Source: Bog-105 sp965277855
Lineage (GTDB): Bacteria > Acidobacteriota > Terriglobia > Bryobacterales > Bryobacteraceae
Reading direction: 5' to 3'
Assembly: GCA_965277855.1 (NCBI GenBank)
Contig: OZ255847.1
Span: 5,270,001 to 5,334,000 of the forward strand
DNA length: 64,000 nucleotides
Both the position numbers and the translations under genes were made by a program. Positions 42,866-51,892 of the stretch are shown here, piece by piece. Each line of letters begins with the position of its first letter. Position 1 is the first letter of the stretch. The notes under the pieces were generated by a model. That model saw only the letters and a list, made by a program, of their open reading frames with translations, searched no databases and was not told where the DNA came from.

Positions 42866-43600
42866 ATGTGGGGAATCATTCCTGCTGCTGGTATGGGTAG
42901 CAGGATTCAGCCGCTGGCGTTTTCTAAGGAACTGCTTCCTGTCGGGACTTTTAATTCCGGCCCGGAGGAGCGTCCTCGGGCCGTCAGCGAATACTTGATC
43001 GAGCGAATGGTGTTGGCTGGCGCAGAGAAAATCTGCTTCGTCATATCGCCTGGCAAATCGGATATTCTCAACTACTTTGGTGGACACGCCTTTTCGGCGA
43101 CAATTTTTTACGCAGTACAGCCCAAGCCTGCGGGACTCTGCGACGCGATCTTCCGAGCCTTGCCTCTGATCTCGCCGCTGGAGCAGGTGTGCATAGGACT
43201 ACCCGACACCATCTGGTTTCCACAAGATGGACTTCGCTCGCTGCCTGATGACAGATTGTCCCTCCTCTTATTTCCTGTTGAGCAGCCGGAACACTTCGAC
43301 GCAGTACTTACATCGGATACCGACGAAGTGCTGGAAATTCAGGTAAAAAGTAAGTGCCCCCTATCTAAATGGATATGGGGGGCCCTAAAAATGCCCGGCT
43401 CCATTTTGTCCTCTCTGCAGGAGATCTGGCTTGAGAGTAAAGATGAATATTTAGGTACGCTAATCAACTCTTACCTGGAACGTGGCGGCCGCGCGACGGG
43501 GTTTAAAATCGGCAAATCCTATGTCGATGTCGGAACACTGAACGGCTATCGCGAGGCGCTCCGCGTGCTTGAACAAAGCTCCGTGATTGATCGGATTTAA
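42866..43600 (+). CDS. sugar nucleotidyltransferase
   Basis: A 244-residue nucleotidyltransferase of the glucose-1-phosphate thymidylyl/uridylyltransferase group, which makes an NDP-sugar donor for glycan synthesis. The N-terminal nucleotide motif is IIPAAGMGSRIQPLAFSKELLPVG (GxGxR..K), followed by an ERMVLAGAEKICFVISPGKSDIL segment, VCIGLPDTIWF as the metal-Asp strand, and a C-terminal YVDVGTLNGYREALRV (the conserved Asp-x-Gly-Thr). It is shorter than full RmlA, lacking the C-terminal extension. It lies 10 bases after the CgeB-like gene and 11 before the acyltransferase gene, so the three are co-transcribed. Which sugar is activated is not clear. Confidence 0.87.
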   Translation: MWGIIPAAGMGSRIQPLAFSKELLPVGTFNSGPEERPRAVSEYLIERMVLAGAEKICFVISPGKSDILNYFGGHAFSATIFYAVQPKPAGLCDAIFRALPLISPLEQVCIGLPDTIWFPQDGLRSLPDDRLSLLLFPVEQPEHFDAVLTSDTDEVLEIQVKSKCPLSKWIWGALKMPGSILSSLQEIWLESKDEYLGTLINSYLERGGRATGFKIGKSYVDVGTLNGYREALRVLEQSSVIDRI

Positions 43601-43611
43601 GCGGCTGGTTC

Positions 43612-44595
43612 ATGATCAGCCTTGAGGTCGTAACTAGCCTGCCCCAACTTCTTGCCATACGAGATGACTGGTCCTTGCTGCACGCCCACTTGCCCGCTTC
43701 GACGCCCTTTCAATCCCCTGACTGGCTGCTTACCTGGTGGAAGCATTTTGGAAGCGGAGAACTCCGCGTATTTACTTTTCGCAACACTGCCGGCGAACTG
43801 TCTGGAATCATCCCCTGTTTTCTGCATGACTGGATGGGGAAACGGCAACTTACGCTGCTCGGGTCAGGCGTTTCTGACTATTTGGAGCCACTTATAGAAC
43901 AGGAAGGCTTCAAAGAGATCATAAGTGAAGTGCGCCGAGAGCTTATGAACCGTTGTGACTGGGATGTATGTAGTTGGCAGGATCTCTCGGCCGGCTCGCC
44001 TTTGATGGCCTTAGGAGTTGCGGAACCCGACACTCCGTGCTCAGAGATTTTACTTACGGACAACTTCGAGGAGTTCTGGGCCGAGCGTTCAAGCGGAATT
44101 CGCCGCAACGTGAAACGCTATCGTTTGAAGGCGGAACAAATAGCCTCGGTTGAATTCGCCGTGTCCGAGACGTTCGATGAGGAGTGTTTCGACGCCTTAC
44201 TTCGCCTTCACGGAATACGATGGCGGGAGCAGGGCGAATCAGGCATGATCGACAGGAATCGGTCTGCCGAATTTCTCCATGAAATGTCCAGAATGTTCGC
44301 ACAGAAAGAGATGTTGCATTTGTTTTCGCTGCGCTTTCAATCAGAGATTGTCGCGGTGATTTTGGCTTTTCCGTTCAAGAACGTGATCTACGCTTATCTA
44401 AGTGCTTTTGATCCTGCTTACAGCGCTTTGGGATTTGGCCGGATTCTGCTCCACCAGGCTTTGCAGTATGTTTCTAATCACAGGTTTGTCACGTGGAACT
44501 TTCTGCGAGGAGAGGAGCCCTACAAAGCTGACTGGGGCGCCCAGCTTGTTGCGAAGACGCGTTTACTAGTCACGCGAGATATCGCCGGGACCTAA
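43612..44595 (+). CDS. FemAB/BioF2-like GNAT acyltransferase
   Basis: A 327-residue protein of the CelD/BioF2-like acetyltransferase group (double GNAT fold related to FemAB). Typical parts are LHAHLPASTPFQSPDWLLTWWKHFG (23-47), GELSGIIPCFL, SGIRRNVKRYRLKAEQ and the C-terminal SLRFQSEIVAVILAFPFKNVIYAYLSAFDPAYSALGFGRILLHQALQY, ending in a strand WNFLRGEEPYKADWG as in the family. Members transfer acyl groups to polysaccharides or amino sugars or act in exopolysaccharide export. It follows the nucleotidyltransferase by 11 bases and its 3' end overlaps the convergent glycosyltransferase by 26 bases. Substrate unknown; a role in decorating the surface glycan is inferred. Confidence 0.85.
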   Translation: MISLEVVTSLPQLLAIRDDWSLLHAHLPASTPFQSPDWLLTWWKHFGSGELRVFTFRNTAGELSGIIPCFLHDWMGKRQLTLLGSGVSDYLEPLIEQEGFKEIISEVRRELMNRCDWDVCSWQDLSAGSPLMALGVAEPDTPCSEILLTDNFEEFWAERSSGIRRNVKRYRLKAEQIASVEFAVSETFDEECFDALLRLHGIRWREQGESGMIDRNRSAEFLHEMSRMFAQKEMLHLFSLRFQSEIVAVILAFPFKNVIYAYLSAFDPAYSALGFGRILLHQALQYVSNHRFVTWNFLRGEEPYKADWGAQLVAKTRLLVTRDIAGT

Positions 44596-45637
44596 CCAGC
44601 GAGTAATAAAGAGAAAGGTAGTCGCGAAACATGCGATCCGATGAAAATCTCTTCTCAGCCACTTCGCGGCAAACGAACGGGGATATTCGTTTTATCCGTT
44701 CAACCTGCTGGGCCATCTCTTCTTCCGAGCTGGACAAGAACCCGGTTATTTGATCCTCGACAATTTCAGGCAGAGCACCCGATCGAAATGCCACGACCGG
44801 AGTACCGGAACAGGCTGCTTCCATGGCCACAAGCGAACTGGTCTCTGCGGCCAAGGCAGGAATTAAGAGACAACTGGCATTGCTGAGCAGCGAGGCCCGT
44901 TGGTTTTTGTCGACCGCCCCAACATAGCGCCGCTTACTATCCAGCAAAGGCTCTACCTGCTGGGCAAAGTAATTCAGATGAGCTTCGAACAAATGAACCG
45001 GCCCCGCAAGTATCAACGGAAGATCGAGGCAGTGGGCGACCCGAAGCGCAATATCGGGGCCCTTTTCCGGACAGATGCGTCCGAGCCAGAGTAGGAAGTC
45101 CTGCTTCGTATCGGTAAAAAGAAAGCTATTCAAGTCAATTCCATTGCAAACAACGGCGAGCGCGTGACCCGCCGGATGCGTGCGGGACTGGCTACGCGAA
45201 ACGCAGTTGAAAGCTACGCCACTCGCATCGAACAGATCCGCAGGATACCAGTCTATCGGCAGGTGAAGCGTAACGAGTTGAGGCACTTCGCTCTGTAGCG
45301 GCTGATACTCCAGGAAGTCCAGCCCATGAAAATGAATCAGGTCGGGGGGACAACCCCGAAGCACTTCTGCAATGCATGCGCGGTGTACTTGTTGCGCCGC
45401 TTGCCGGGTTGTTTCCGTTAGTTGCTGACCTGCTCCCGGCGTTTCGACCAGGTGCCCTTCGACGCAGGACCCAGCGGCAGCGATCACGGTCGAACGATGC
45501 CCCGCGCGCATCAAAGCACGGTCCATAATTCCTAAGATCTGCTCGGCGCCACCACCGGAACCTTCACGAACGGGGAACAAAGGATAGCCAACGCTCAGAA
45601 TGTTCAGGGATCGCCAACTTGCGCTTTCAGGCATCAT
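44570..45637 (-). CDS. glycosyltransferase family 4
   Basis: A 355-residue retaining GT-B glycosyltransferase. The N-terminal domain begins LNILSVGYPLFPVREGSGGGAEQILGIM, the Gly-rich loop that follows strand 1. The C-terminal donor domain has DFLLWLGRICPEKGPDIALRVA and the E-x7-E motif in AAETSSLVAMEAACSGTPVVAFRSGALPEIV, intact. Family members use NDP-hexoses. Two ATG codons in tandem start the gene, with AGGG just upstream. It is the only minus-strand gene between the first three plus-strand cluster genes and the wzm/wzt pair, and overlaps the convergent acyltransferase 3' end by 26 bases. Donor sugar not known. Confidence 0.9.
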   Translation of the reverse strand: MMPESASWRSLNILSVGYPLFPVREGSGGGAEQILGIMDRALMRAGHRSTVIAAAGSCVEGHLVETPGAGQQLTETTRQAAQQVHRACIAEVLRGCPPDLIHFHGLDFLEYQPLQSEVPQLVTLHLPIDWYPADLFDASGVAFNCVSRSQSRTHPAGHALAVVCNGIDLNSFLFTDTKQDFLLWLGRICPEKGPDIALRVAHCLDLPLILAGPVHLFEAHLNYFAQQVEPLLDSKRRYVGAVDKNQRASLLSNASCLLIPALAAETSSLVAMEAACSGTPVVAFRSGALPEIVEDQITGFLSSSEEEMAQQVERIKRISPFVCREVAEKRFSSDRMFRDYLSLYYSLVRSRRYLA

Positions 45638-45706
45638 CCCTGCCTGCGGCCAGCGGGGGGAAAGTCCTGTTTTCGATACAATGAGGGGACATCACTTCAA
45701 GCTAGA

Positions 45707-46483
45707 ATGATCGAATTATTTCGTGACACGTTTCGTTATCGCCAGCTGATTTGGGCTCTTGCGCTTAAAGAACTCAAGATTCGTTACAAACGCTCGGTGC
45801 TTGGTTTTCTATGGGCGTTGTTAAATCCAATGCTGTTGATGCTCGTTCTCACCGTTGTGTTTTCAACGGTCATGGCCCAGAACATACCGCACTATGCAAT
45901 CTTCCTTCTTAGCGTCCTACTTCCCTGGACGTTCTTTTCGCAATCCCTCTCTTACGCGGCTGAATCCATTGTGGGCAACGGAGACCTCATCAAGAAAGTA
46001 CGTGTAGCGAAGCTGGTCTTCCCGGTGGCAGCCGTCGTTTCCAACATGATCAATTTTCTGTTGTCGCTCCTGCCTCTTATTCTGATCATGATCGCGATGC
46101 GCCATCCTTTCTATTGGACGTGGATTTATCTGCCGGTTCCGCTGTTTACATTGACTATCTTCACGCTAGGCGCAACTTTCTTCTTTGCGGCGGCCAACGT
46201 CTACTATCGCGATGTGGCGCACATCCTCCAAGTTTTGCTGAACGTTTTGTTCTACATCACGCCGATCATTTATTCCATTGATCTCATTCCAGCGCAGTAC
46301 CGCTGGGTCATGAAGCTCAATCCACTTGAATACATACTGAACGGCTTCCGTCTCAGCGTCTATTGGGGCAAATTACCGACCATGGGATCTTTTCTGGCAT
46401 GCATAGTCTTATCGTTTATCATGCTTTCCTTTGGCTTCTGGCTTTTTAGAAAGCACCAGGACGAATTTGTTTTTTATGTTTAG
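45707..46483 (+). CDS. wzm: polysaccharide ABC exporter, permease
   Basis: A 258-residue ABC-2 type membrane subunit (Wzm/TagG family) that, with the ATPase encoded next, exports lipid-linked polysaccharide across the inner membrane. The N-terminus has the family segment YRQLIWALALKELKIRYKRSVLGFLWALLNPMLLMLVLTVVFS, followed by a set of membrane helices (about six in all) and near the end LNPLEYILNGFRLSVYWG, typical for Wzm. Its stop overlaps the start of the ATPase gene by eight bases. Presence of Wzm/Wzt means the glycan of this cluster is finished in the cytoplasm and exported whole rather than by Wzx/Wzy. Confidence 0.93.
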   Translation: MIELFRDTFRYRQLIWALALKELKIRYKRSVLGFLWALLNPMLLMLVLTVVFSTVMAQNIPHYAIFLLSVLLPWTFFSQSLSYAAESIVGNGDLIKKVRVAKLVFPVAAVVSNMINFLLSLLPLILIMIAMRHPFYWTWIYLPVPLFTLTIFTLGATFFFAAANVYYRDVAHILQVLLNVLFYITPIIYSIDLIPAQYRWVMKLNPLEYILNGFRLSVYWGKLPTMGSFLACIVLSFIMLSFGFWLFRKHQDEFVFYV

Positions 46484-47258
46484 CTCAAAGCCTGTTATCA
46501 AAGTGGAAAACATTGTCCAGCGTTTTCGGGTCATCCATGAGCGGCCCGACACTTTGCGCGAATTGTTCGCCAGGTTTTTGCGGCAACAGGTCAACTATCA
46601 CGACTTTGAAGCGGTTAGCAATGTGTCATTCGATGTATATGCCGGCGAGATGGTCGGCATCATCGGAAGGAATGGCTGTGGTAAGAGCACTCTCCTAAAA
46701 GTGATTGCGGGGATCTATCGGCCCACCAGCGGGCATGTGGAAGTGCATGGCTCCATCGCTCCGTTGATCGAACTCGGCGCCGGGATGCACACCGAATTGA
46801 CAGGCCGCGAGAATATTATCCTAAATGGATTGCTGATGGGTTACTCCAAGCGCCAGATGCTCGAACGGGAGCAGCGCATCATCGACTTTGCTGAGATCGG
46901 AGACTTCATTGATGTGCCTCTGAAGCAGTATTCCTCCGGTATGTACATGCGGCTCGCATTTTCCGTCGCGACGGAAGTGGATCCGGACATTCTCGTGATC
47001 GACGAAATCCTGGCAGTAGGCGATCTATCGTTTCAGCAGAAGTGTTTTAAGCGGCTCAAGCGTTTTCGAGAATCAGGAAAGACAATTCTGCTGGTCAGTC
47101 ACACCATGGATTCTATTGAGGAACACTGTGACCGGGTCGTATTCCTGGATCGGGGCAAGGTCGTCTTTACCGGTGCTCCGGAGGAAGCAGTTGCCTTATA
47201 TAGGAACGATGTTGCAACCGTAGCCGAACCCGCTGAGATGGCCCGAGTAGCCAATTAG
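46476..47258 (+). CDS. wzt: polysaccharide ABC exporter, ATPase
   Basis: A 260-residue ATPase partner of Wzm. Walker A is GRNGCGKST (near residues 63-71), the signature is YSSGMYMRLAFSVA, Walker B is ILVIDEILAVGD, and the switch His is in LLVSHTMDSI. The family-specific ELGAGMHTELTGRENI segment is present. The protein stops shortly after the nucleotide-binding domain, so it has no C-terminal carbohydrate-binding module, which points to an export system not needing a terminal modification signal. The ATG at 46476 lies inside the wzm 3' end; an upstream in-frame start would overlap wzm much more. Its stop overlaps the convergent membrane-protein gene stop by four bases (TTAG). Confidence 0.93.
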   Translation: MFSSKPVIKVENIVQRFRVIHERPDTLRELFARFLRQQVNYHDFEAVSNVSFDVYAGEMVGIIGRNGCGKSTLLKVIAGIYRPTSGHVEVHGSIAPLIELGAGMHTELTGRENIILNGLLMGYSKRQMLEREQRIIDFAEIGDFIDVPLKQYSSGMYMRLAFSVATEVDPDILVIDEILAVGDLSFQQKCFKRLKRFRESGKTILLVSHTMDSIEEHCDRVVFLDRGKVVFTGAPEEAVALYRNDVATVAEPAEMARVAN

Positions 47259-49102
47259 CGGATCGCATGAGCAATCGGGTGGGAACCGACTAAGCAAGCT
47301 TTCGATTCAGGCAGGAGCAGGTACGCATTCACATTGCTGTGCTGCAATCCGCTGACATATCCGATCCAGCCTGCGTAAAGAGCGCGCTTATCGCGCAGAG
47401 CCTTTGAGACGTCCGCACGTGGAAAGCCACTGATAGCGCCGCCGATGACGTCCCCATCCCCGTCCGTCAAGACCAGGTTGTGTCCAACACTTTGGTTTTG
47501 GGTAGCCCAAGCCCAGCCCTCGATCTTATAGCCGGGCCTGTCGCGCGTTGACGCAGAATTTACAAGATCGATGTATCCCACGCATTGGTTCGGCGCACTG
47601 ATAAATACATGTCTGTTGAGCGGATCGCCGATCCACAATCGCCACGGCTTGTGAAAGACAGACAGATTGTGGCTTCGCAGAAAGTCTGCCGTCGTAAGCA
47701 CGGAATTCATCTCATGGTTCACGCGCTTCCACTCTGGCTCATCGAAGACGTTATCGGCCATCGCGATCTCCGCCTCGCTGAGATACTGCTGGTAACCACG
47801 TGCATAGCTGACCTTTGCCGGCCGATCGCAATACACAAAGAGCAGTAACACGATACAACTTGCAACCTGAAGACACTTGCCGCTCACGCGTATATTGCGC
47901 GAGGAGGCGCGCGCGGCGCGAATCACCAGAAATGTAACGAGCAAAAGCCAGAACAGCAGCCCCGGTGTGGTGTAACGCGACGTGAGCGCCTCGCTCACCG
48001 GGAAGGTATAACGGCCAGATGCAATCAAAGAAATACTGAGCAGGACGAATGACAACAGATGCCAGTAAACGAGTTCGGCACGCGAAAAGCGGGGCCCGCT
48101 CCTATCAGCGCGGAAATGGGAAAAAAACTCTGCCAACGCGATCAGCAGGCCAAAAGCTCCGATGAGCGCCGCCGTATCCTCCACGAAGCCGGCAGCCGCA
48201 CCTGCGCTGAATTTCGAGATCACGTCTGAAAACGGCGAACCAAGTACCGTGATTCCAAAGCGGAAGAAGGCCGGAAGGTGAAGCAGCGCGCCAAGAGGTG
48301 AGGGGTGATCCGCCGGGCGGATATATCCGGTGAAATATGCAAGCCAGTTGCAGACACCAAAACCGGCAAGGGTCAGCCAGTGCCGCCGAGGCAATCCAAA
48401 ACAGACAGCAAGCGAAACGAGAATGGGCCAAATTAATAACCCGTTTGCCATCGAGTAGGTCGTGGCAACGGCGAGCAGGATGGTTATGCCAAGACCCACA
48501 AATTGGGAGCGCATCGCCGAGTTTGCGGTAGACGTCTTCATCAAAGCCAGAGAGCTGATCGTGGCTCCGAAGTAGACCGCCACGAATTGGATCTGGAAGT
48601 ACCAGGTGAAATTGGCAAATTGCTGCGACGAAAACATGGCCGCCAGTGAGATGGCTCCTAAGAACCAGGTGATCGACTTGTCCAATCCTGGAACGCGAAG
48701 ACTTAGCCGCCAGAGCGCAATCGCATGTAGAAGTTGGATGGTTGGAATGAAAATCGCAACGGAACTGTCTGTGCCCGAACAGCAAAACTGATCGAAAAGG
48801 AAAAATAGCCGGGCTACAACCAACCTGTGCTCATTATGCTGGGCCGCGAGATGAAACAGCCAATCGCTCTGATAATGGTGATACCAAGCCCAGTAATCCC
48901 ACATGTCGCCCCACGGCACCGGGCTGTAGCAGATAACCAGGATTACAGCCGTTACCGAGCAAGTGATGACGGCGACAACAACCGCCAAGATTGCTATCCA
49001 CTTCGAAGCCAAGCTTTCTTCTGAAGAGGTCAGGCTGGAGAGTCCTTCTGCTTGCATGAATCGAAACTGCGGGTTACGAGGCGGCGTCAACAAAGAGGCC
49101 AT
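47255..49102 (-). CDS. large polytopic membrane protein of the glycan cluster
   Basis: A protein of about 615 residues with many membrane helices, the first at AILAVVVAVITCSVTAVILVICY. A soluble loop after it carries PWGDMWDYWAWYHHY and QHNEHRLVVARLFFLFD, where acidic residues after helix 1 and the H-N-E-H-R segment recall C-type (GT-C) glycosyltransferases or the uncharacterised membrane glycosyltransferases of O-antigen clusters. The C-terminal 150 residues are soluble, beta-rich (GYIDLVNSASTRDRPGYKIEGWAWATQNQSVGHNLVLTDGDGDVIGGAISG), possibly a glycan-binding domain. Start uncertain: ATG at 49102 has AAAGG upstream but overlaps the preceding gene by 29 bases; ATG at 49057 has none. Function a guess from topology. 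Confidence 0.65.
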   Translation of the reverse strand: MASLLTPPRNPQFRFMQAEGLSSLTSSEESLASKWIAILAVVVAVITCSVTAVILVICYSPVPWGDMWDYWAWYHHYQSDWLFHLAAQHNEHRLVVARLFFLFDQFCCSGTDSSVAIFIPTIQLLHAIALWRLSLRVPGLDKSITWFLGAISLAAMFSSQQFANFTWYFQIQFVAVYFGATISSLALMKTSTANSAMRSQFVGLGITILLAVATTYSMANGLLIWPILVSLAVCFGLPRRHWLTLAGFGVCNWLAYFTGYIRPADHPSPLGALLHLPAFFRFGITVLGSPFSDVISKFSAGAAAGFVEDTAALIGAFGLLIALAEFFSHFRADRSGPRFSRAELVYWHLLSFVLLSISLIASGRYTFPVSEALTSRYTTPGLLFWLLLVTFLVIRAARASSRNIRVSGKCLQVASCIVLLLFVYCDRPAKVSYARGYQQYLSEAEIAMADNVFDEPEWKRVNHEMNSVLTTADFLRSHNLSVFHKPWRLWIGDPLNRHVFISAPNQCVGYIDLVNSASTRDRPGYKIEGWAWATQNQSVGHNLVLTDGDGDVIGGAISGFPRADVSKALRDKRALYAGWIGYVSGLQHSNVNAYLLLPESKACLVGSHPIAHAIR

Positions 49103-49964
49103 CGCGCCTTTCGGGTATGACCACCTTGTCCACTTCACGCTCTGCGAGTTGGCTACGCCAGGAGGTGCTCCAATCAATCTCATCTACCGGCCGAGTCTTC
49201 AATTGTGTTGCCAGCCAGGTTGTATCAATCAGTTTTGTACTTTGGGCCCTCATACGGATGGCAAGCAGATGCTCGTTGAAAATGGCAGTCGCCTTTGCCT
49301 GGAAAAATGCCAGTGACTCTTCGTTTACCGTAAAGCCCGAGTGCCAGGTGGAGCCTTGTCCAATATCGCCGCCCGTAAGCCAATCGAAAACATATTTTTG
49401 ATAATTGGATGACAGGGGCGCCAGTGGAGCAAACGGTTCCGGCGAATTCGCGCTGAAGAAATCTCCTGGATTCGACACCGATACCAAGCTCTTCAGCATC
49501 TTCAATTCCGCGGGAGGAGTAAACAAAAAGGAACTGCGCATCCAATGTTGCGATCGAAATGACAGGATGCTCACCGGATCGTTATAGCAATCGATGTGTC
49601 CTAAGCAGACCGGCATTCCAACAATCGACTGAAACATGCCGCGATCAAAACGATCGAGATAGGCGGTGTACAGAGTGTGGAAAGCGCTCGTCACCAGATG
49701 AACGAGATCGTAGCTCCAGATCGTTTTCCCAAGGAACCTTATCGCCTGATCCCATGCCGAGAACTCCCAGGCAGAGTTGTCGCCGCCTATCAGCGTTGTT
49801 GACGAATTTAAGCGCTCAAGATAGTCGACCGGCAACATATTGTCGACGATAATGAGCGATCGATCGATTCCAGGACCAAACCTGTCGAGACTTTCTTGGA
49901 GTTGTTGTTCGGCGTCTTGATACTTATCGGTGCCATACCGCGCCAAGATACATACGATTCGCAT
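49074..49964 (-). CDS. glycosyltransferase-like protein of unknown specificity
   Basis: A 296-residue cytoplasmic protein not clearly assigned. It opens with MRIVCILARYGTDKYQDAEQQL, a Rossmann-like first strand, then RSLIIVDNMLPVDYLERL, GGDNSAWEFSAWDQAIRFLG and DLVHLVTSAFHTLY, a layout like GT-A-fold transferases in which an Asp-rich turn would bind the metal-nucleotide. No classic D-x-D is visible. It sits in the minus-strand group of the polysaccharide cluster, 17 bases downstream of a GT4 gene and overlapping the next gene. A transferase or modifying role is inferred from context only. Confidence 0.6.
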   Translation of the reverse strand: MRIVCILARYGTDKYQDAEQQLQESLDRFGPGIDRSLIIVDNMLPVDYLERLNSSTTLIGGDNSAWEFSAWDQAIRFLGKTIWSYDLVHLVTSAFHTLYTAYLDRFDRGMFQSIVGMPVCLGHIDCYNDPVSILSFRSQHWMRSSFLFTPPAELKMLKSLVSVSNPGDFFSANSPEPFAPLAPLSSNYQKYVFDWLTGGDIGQGSTWHSGFTVNEESLAFFQAKATAIFNEHLLAIRMRAQSTKLIDTTWLATQLKTRPVDEIDWSTSWRSQLAEREVDKVVIPERRDGLFVDAAS

Positions 49965-49981
49965 GAATGATAAAAAGAAAT

Positions 49982-51892
49982 TCAGCTGCCGGCTGCGTCG
50001 ATCTGCCGGATCACGCTCTCACGCTGCAGCCATCTGTGACTATTTGTGTCTGCCAATTGCGCTTCCATGAAATCTAGAACGCCGCGTGCAACTCCGCTCC
50101 AGTTAATCACTGGCTGGTCGGACCTTAGTGCCGTCCCAAGAGCAACCGTCTCGACCTTTTGACCATGAAGGTAGCGACCCAGTAAGTCCACCAGTTCTGC
50201 TGGGGTCGAGAAGGCGAGAACTGTGCCCGGCCCGCGATAATAGCTGACGACCTCTCTTAGTAACTCTGACTCGCGCGCAACTACAGTTCGCCCGTAGCTC
50301 AAGCCCTTTAGCACCGGCAGCCCAAATCCTTCATACAGCGAAGGAAAGACTATTAACTTCGCCCTCGCAAACAGGCTTTCGATTTCTGCTGCCGCGATGG
50401 GACCGCTTTCGAGCCCTTGCACCATCGGATTCGGGTGATCCGTCATTCCCAAAACTTTAAAGGACTGGAAGGGGAAGGCGGAACTCAGCAGATCGACGGT
50501 AGGGTGGAGATGCTTATGATCATAGGAATTGCCGATGACGAAAACGTACCCAGCGTCTTGTTCAAAGGGCTGCGGTGTTTGCACGACATAGTCTCTCGGA
50601 TCAAAAGAGTGGTGAAATACGTGAGCAGGCGTATTTTGCGCGAAAGGAAACCGCCGCATCACGTGATTTCGCGTTTCGCAGGAGTTATAGAGCAATCCGT
50701 CTGCCTGCTGGCACATAAAATCCCAGGATGCCGCCAAGGCGCGCGGCGCTTCGAACAGAATGTCCCAGGCGATTGTGTCGAGCATTGCATAGAAGTTCAA
50801 CAAGGCCATACCATGCAACTCAATCAGCGTTTTGATATGCCACGGCTGCGATGTGCGAAACGCCACCGTAAAATGGTGTCCACTCTCATGCGGTGTGAGC
50901 AAGCGCGACCCAGGATATCGATCTCGCAGCGAGTGATAATCGGCGGCTGTTTCTTCGGCTAGCAACGAAAGTGTCCAATCGTGGCCTAACTTTTGCAATC
51001 CATCACAGAGCCCGAGGATCGCTTCCGCAGTTCCGTTCATATGACTTGGTACGCCCCTGATGTCCAGCAGTAACGATCTGCTGATTTGCCTTCGAGGCGA
51101 AAACAATCTTCCGAGCAGACTTTCATGCTGGTGTAGCAGATGATCCGCTAATTCCGCTTTCGCCTTGCCCGCGTCAGGATACATGTAGTGTAACTTGTGC
51201 ACATCGGATTTAGAAACTAGCAGCTTGCGGGAATCGTTTTCTGAAGCGCTCGCCAGGATGGCGCGATTTAACACTGCAGTTCTGAAACCCGCTCTCCGTA
51301 TGCGCAACAGGTAAAGTAGGAGCGCTCCGTTGAGCGTCTTAAAACTCTGGTCAAGGAAAGGCAGAGTGGAGACGACGGTATCACGAACGAGGAAGCAAGA
51401 AGTGAGAATTTCGGGAATTATGTAATAGTCGGGGAGTTCGGTAAGGACGCGACGTGGAAATGACTCGAGTTCCGGATCGCCTAACTCCGACGAGAGTTTT
51501 AATAACTGCCCGGTTCGGCTGTCGCATTGACGCGGCACACTGACCCCGAAATGTGGATCCTCTGCGAAGGCCTCAAATAACATGCTGACGGTTTCACCGC
51601 TAACCGGGACAGGACCGAGCACGACCAGCAGAAATCGGTTCGCGTCAGCCGCTAATTCGATGGCCGAGTTTGCGTCCTGGGCTGGATTGCTAGTCGCAGT
51701 TATCGACCACCCGCCAGGCACCCTGATCTCTTCAGACGTAAGCTGCAACGCCGGCACCAGCACCGTAGCGCTAACAACTAGACCGCCAAGCATGTCGACC
51801 GAAGCCAGACTCTCGATACTGTTTCGGATCGTCTCTGCCGTTATTCCTCCGCTCGAAAGATCCAACAGAAGATGGATGTCTTGGCGTTTCAA
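49982..51892 (-). CDS. two-domain glycosyltransferase (GT2-like remnant + GT4)
   Basis: A 636-residue protein. The first 250 residues resemble a degenerate GT-A/GT2 domain (AADANRFLLVVLGPVPVSGETVSMLFEAF, then ILTSCFLVRDTVVSTLPFLDQSF). The second half (about 275-620) is a GT-B/GT4 domain: SLLLDIRGVPSHMNGTAEAILGLCDGLQKLG, YVFVIGNSYDHKHLHPTVDLL and the donor segment FPSLYEGFGLPVLKGLSYGRTVVARESELLREVV. In the E-x7-E motif the second Glu is Lys (EGFGLPVLK), an unusual change that could alter donor binding. Its start overlaps the stop of the repeat-glycosyltransferase gene by four bases, so they are coupled. Donors unknown. Confidence 0.82.
   Translation of the reverse strand: MKRQDIHLLLDLSSGGITAETIRNSIESLASVDMLGGLVVSATVLVPALQLTSEEIRVPGGWSITATSNPAQDANSAIELAADANRFLLVVLGPVPVSGETVSMLFEAFAEDPHFGVSVPRQCDSRTGQLLKLSSELGDPELESFPRRVLTELPDYYIIPEILTSCFLVRDTVVSTLPFLDQSFKTLNGALLLYLLRIRRAGFRTAVLNRAILASASENDSRKLLVSKSDVHKLHYMYPDAGKAKAELADHLLHQHESLLGRLFSPRRQISRSLLLDIRGVPSHMNGTAEAILGLCDGLQKLGHDWTLSLLAEETAADYHSLRDRYPGSRLLTPHESGHHFTVAFRTSQPWHIKTLIELHGMALLNFYAMLDTIAWDILFEAPRALAASWDFMCQQADGLLYNSCETRNHVMRRFPFAQNTPAHVFHHSFDPRDYVVQTPQPFEQDAGYVFVIGNSYDHKHLHPTVDLLSSAFPFQSFKVLGMTDHPNPMVQGLESGPIAAAEIESLFARAKLIVFPSLYEGFGLPVLKGLSYGRTVVARESELLREVVSYYRGPGTVLAFSTPAELVDLLGRYLHGQKVETVALGTALRSDQPVINWSGVARGVLDFMEAQLADTNSHRWLQRESVIRQIDAAGS

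Noticed and set aside
42731..43087. A 118-codon minus-strand frame across the CgeB-like and nucleotidyltransferase genes
   Set aside because: It spans two confidently assigned plus-strand genes, is Arg-rich, and has no independent support.
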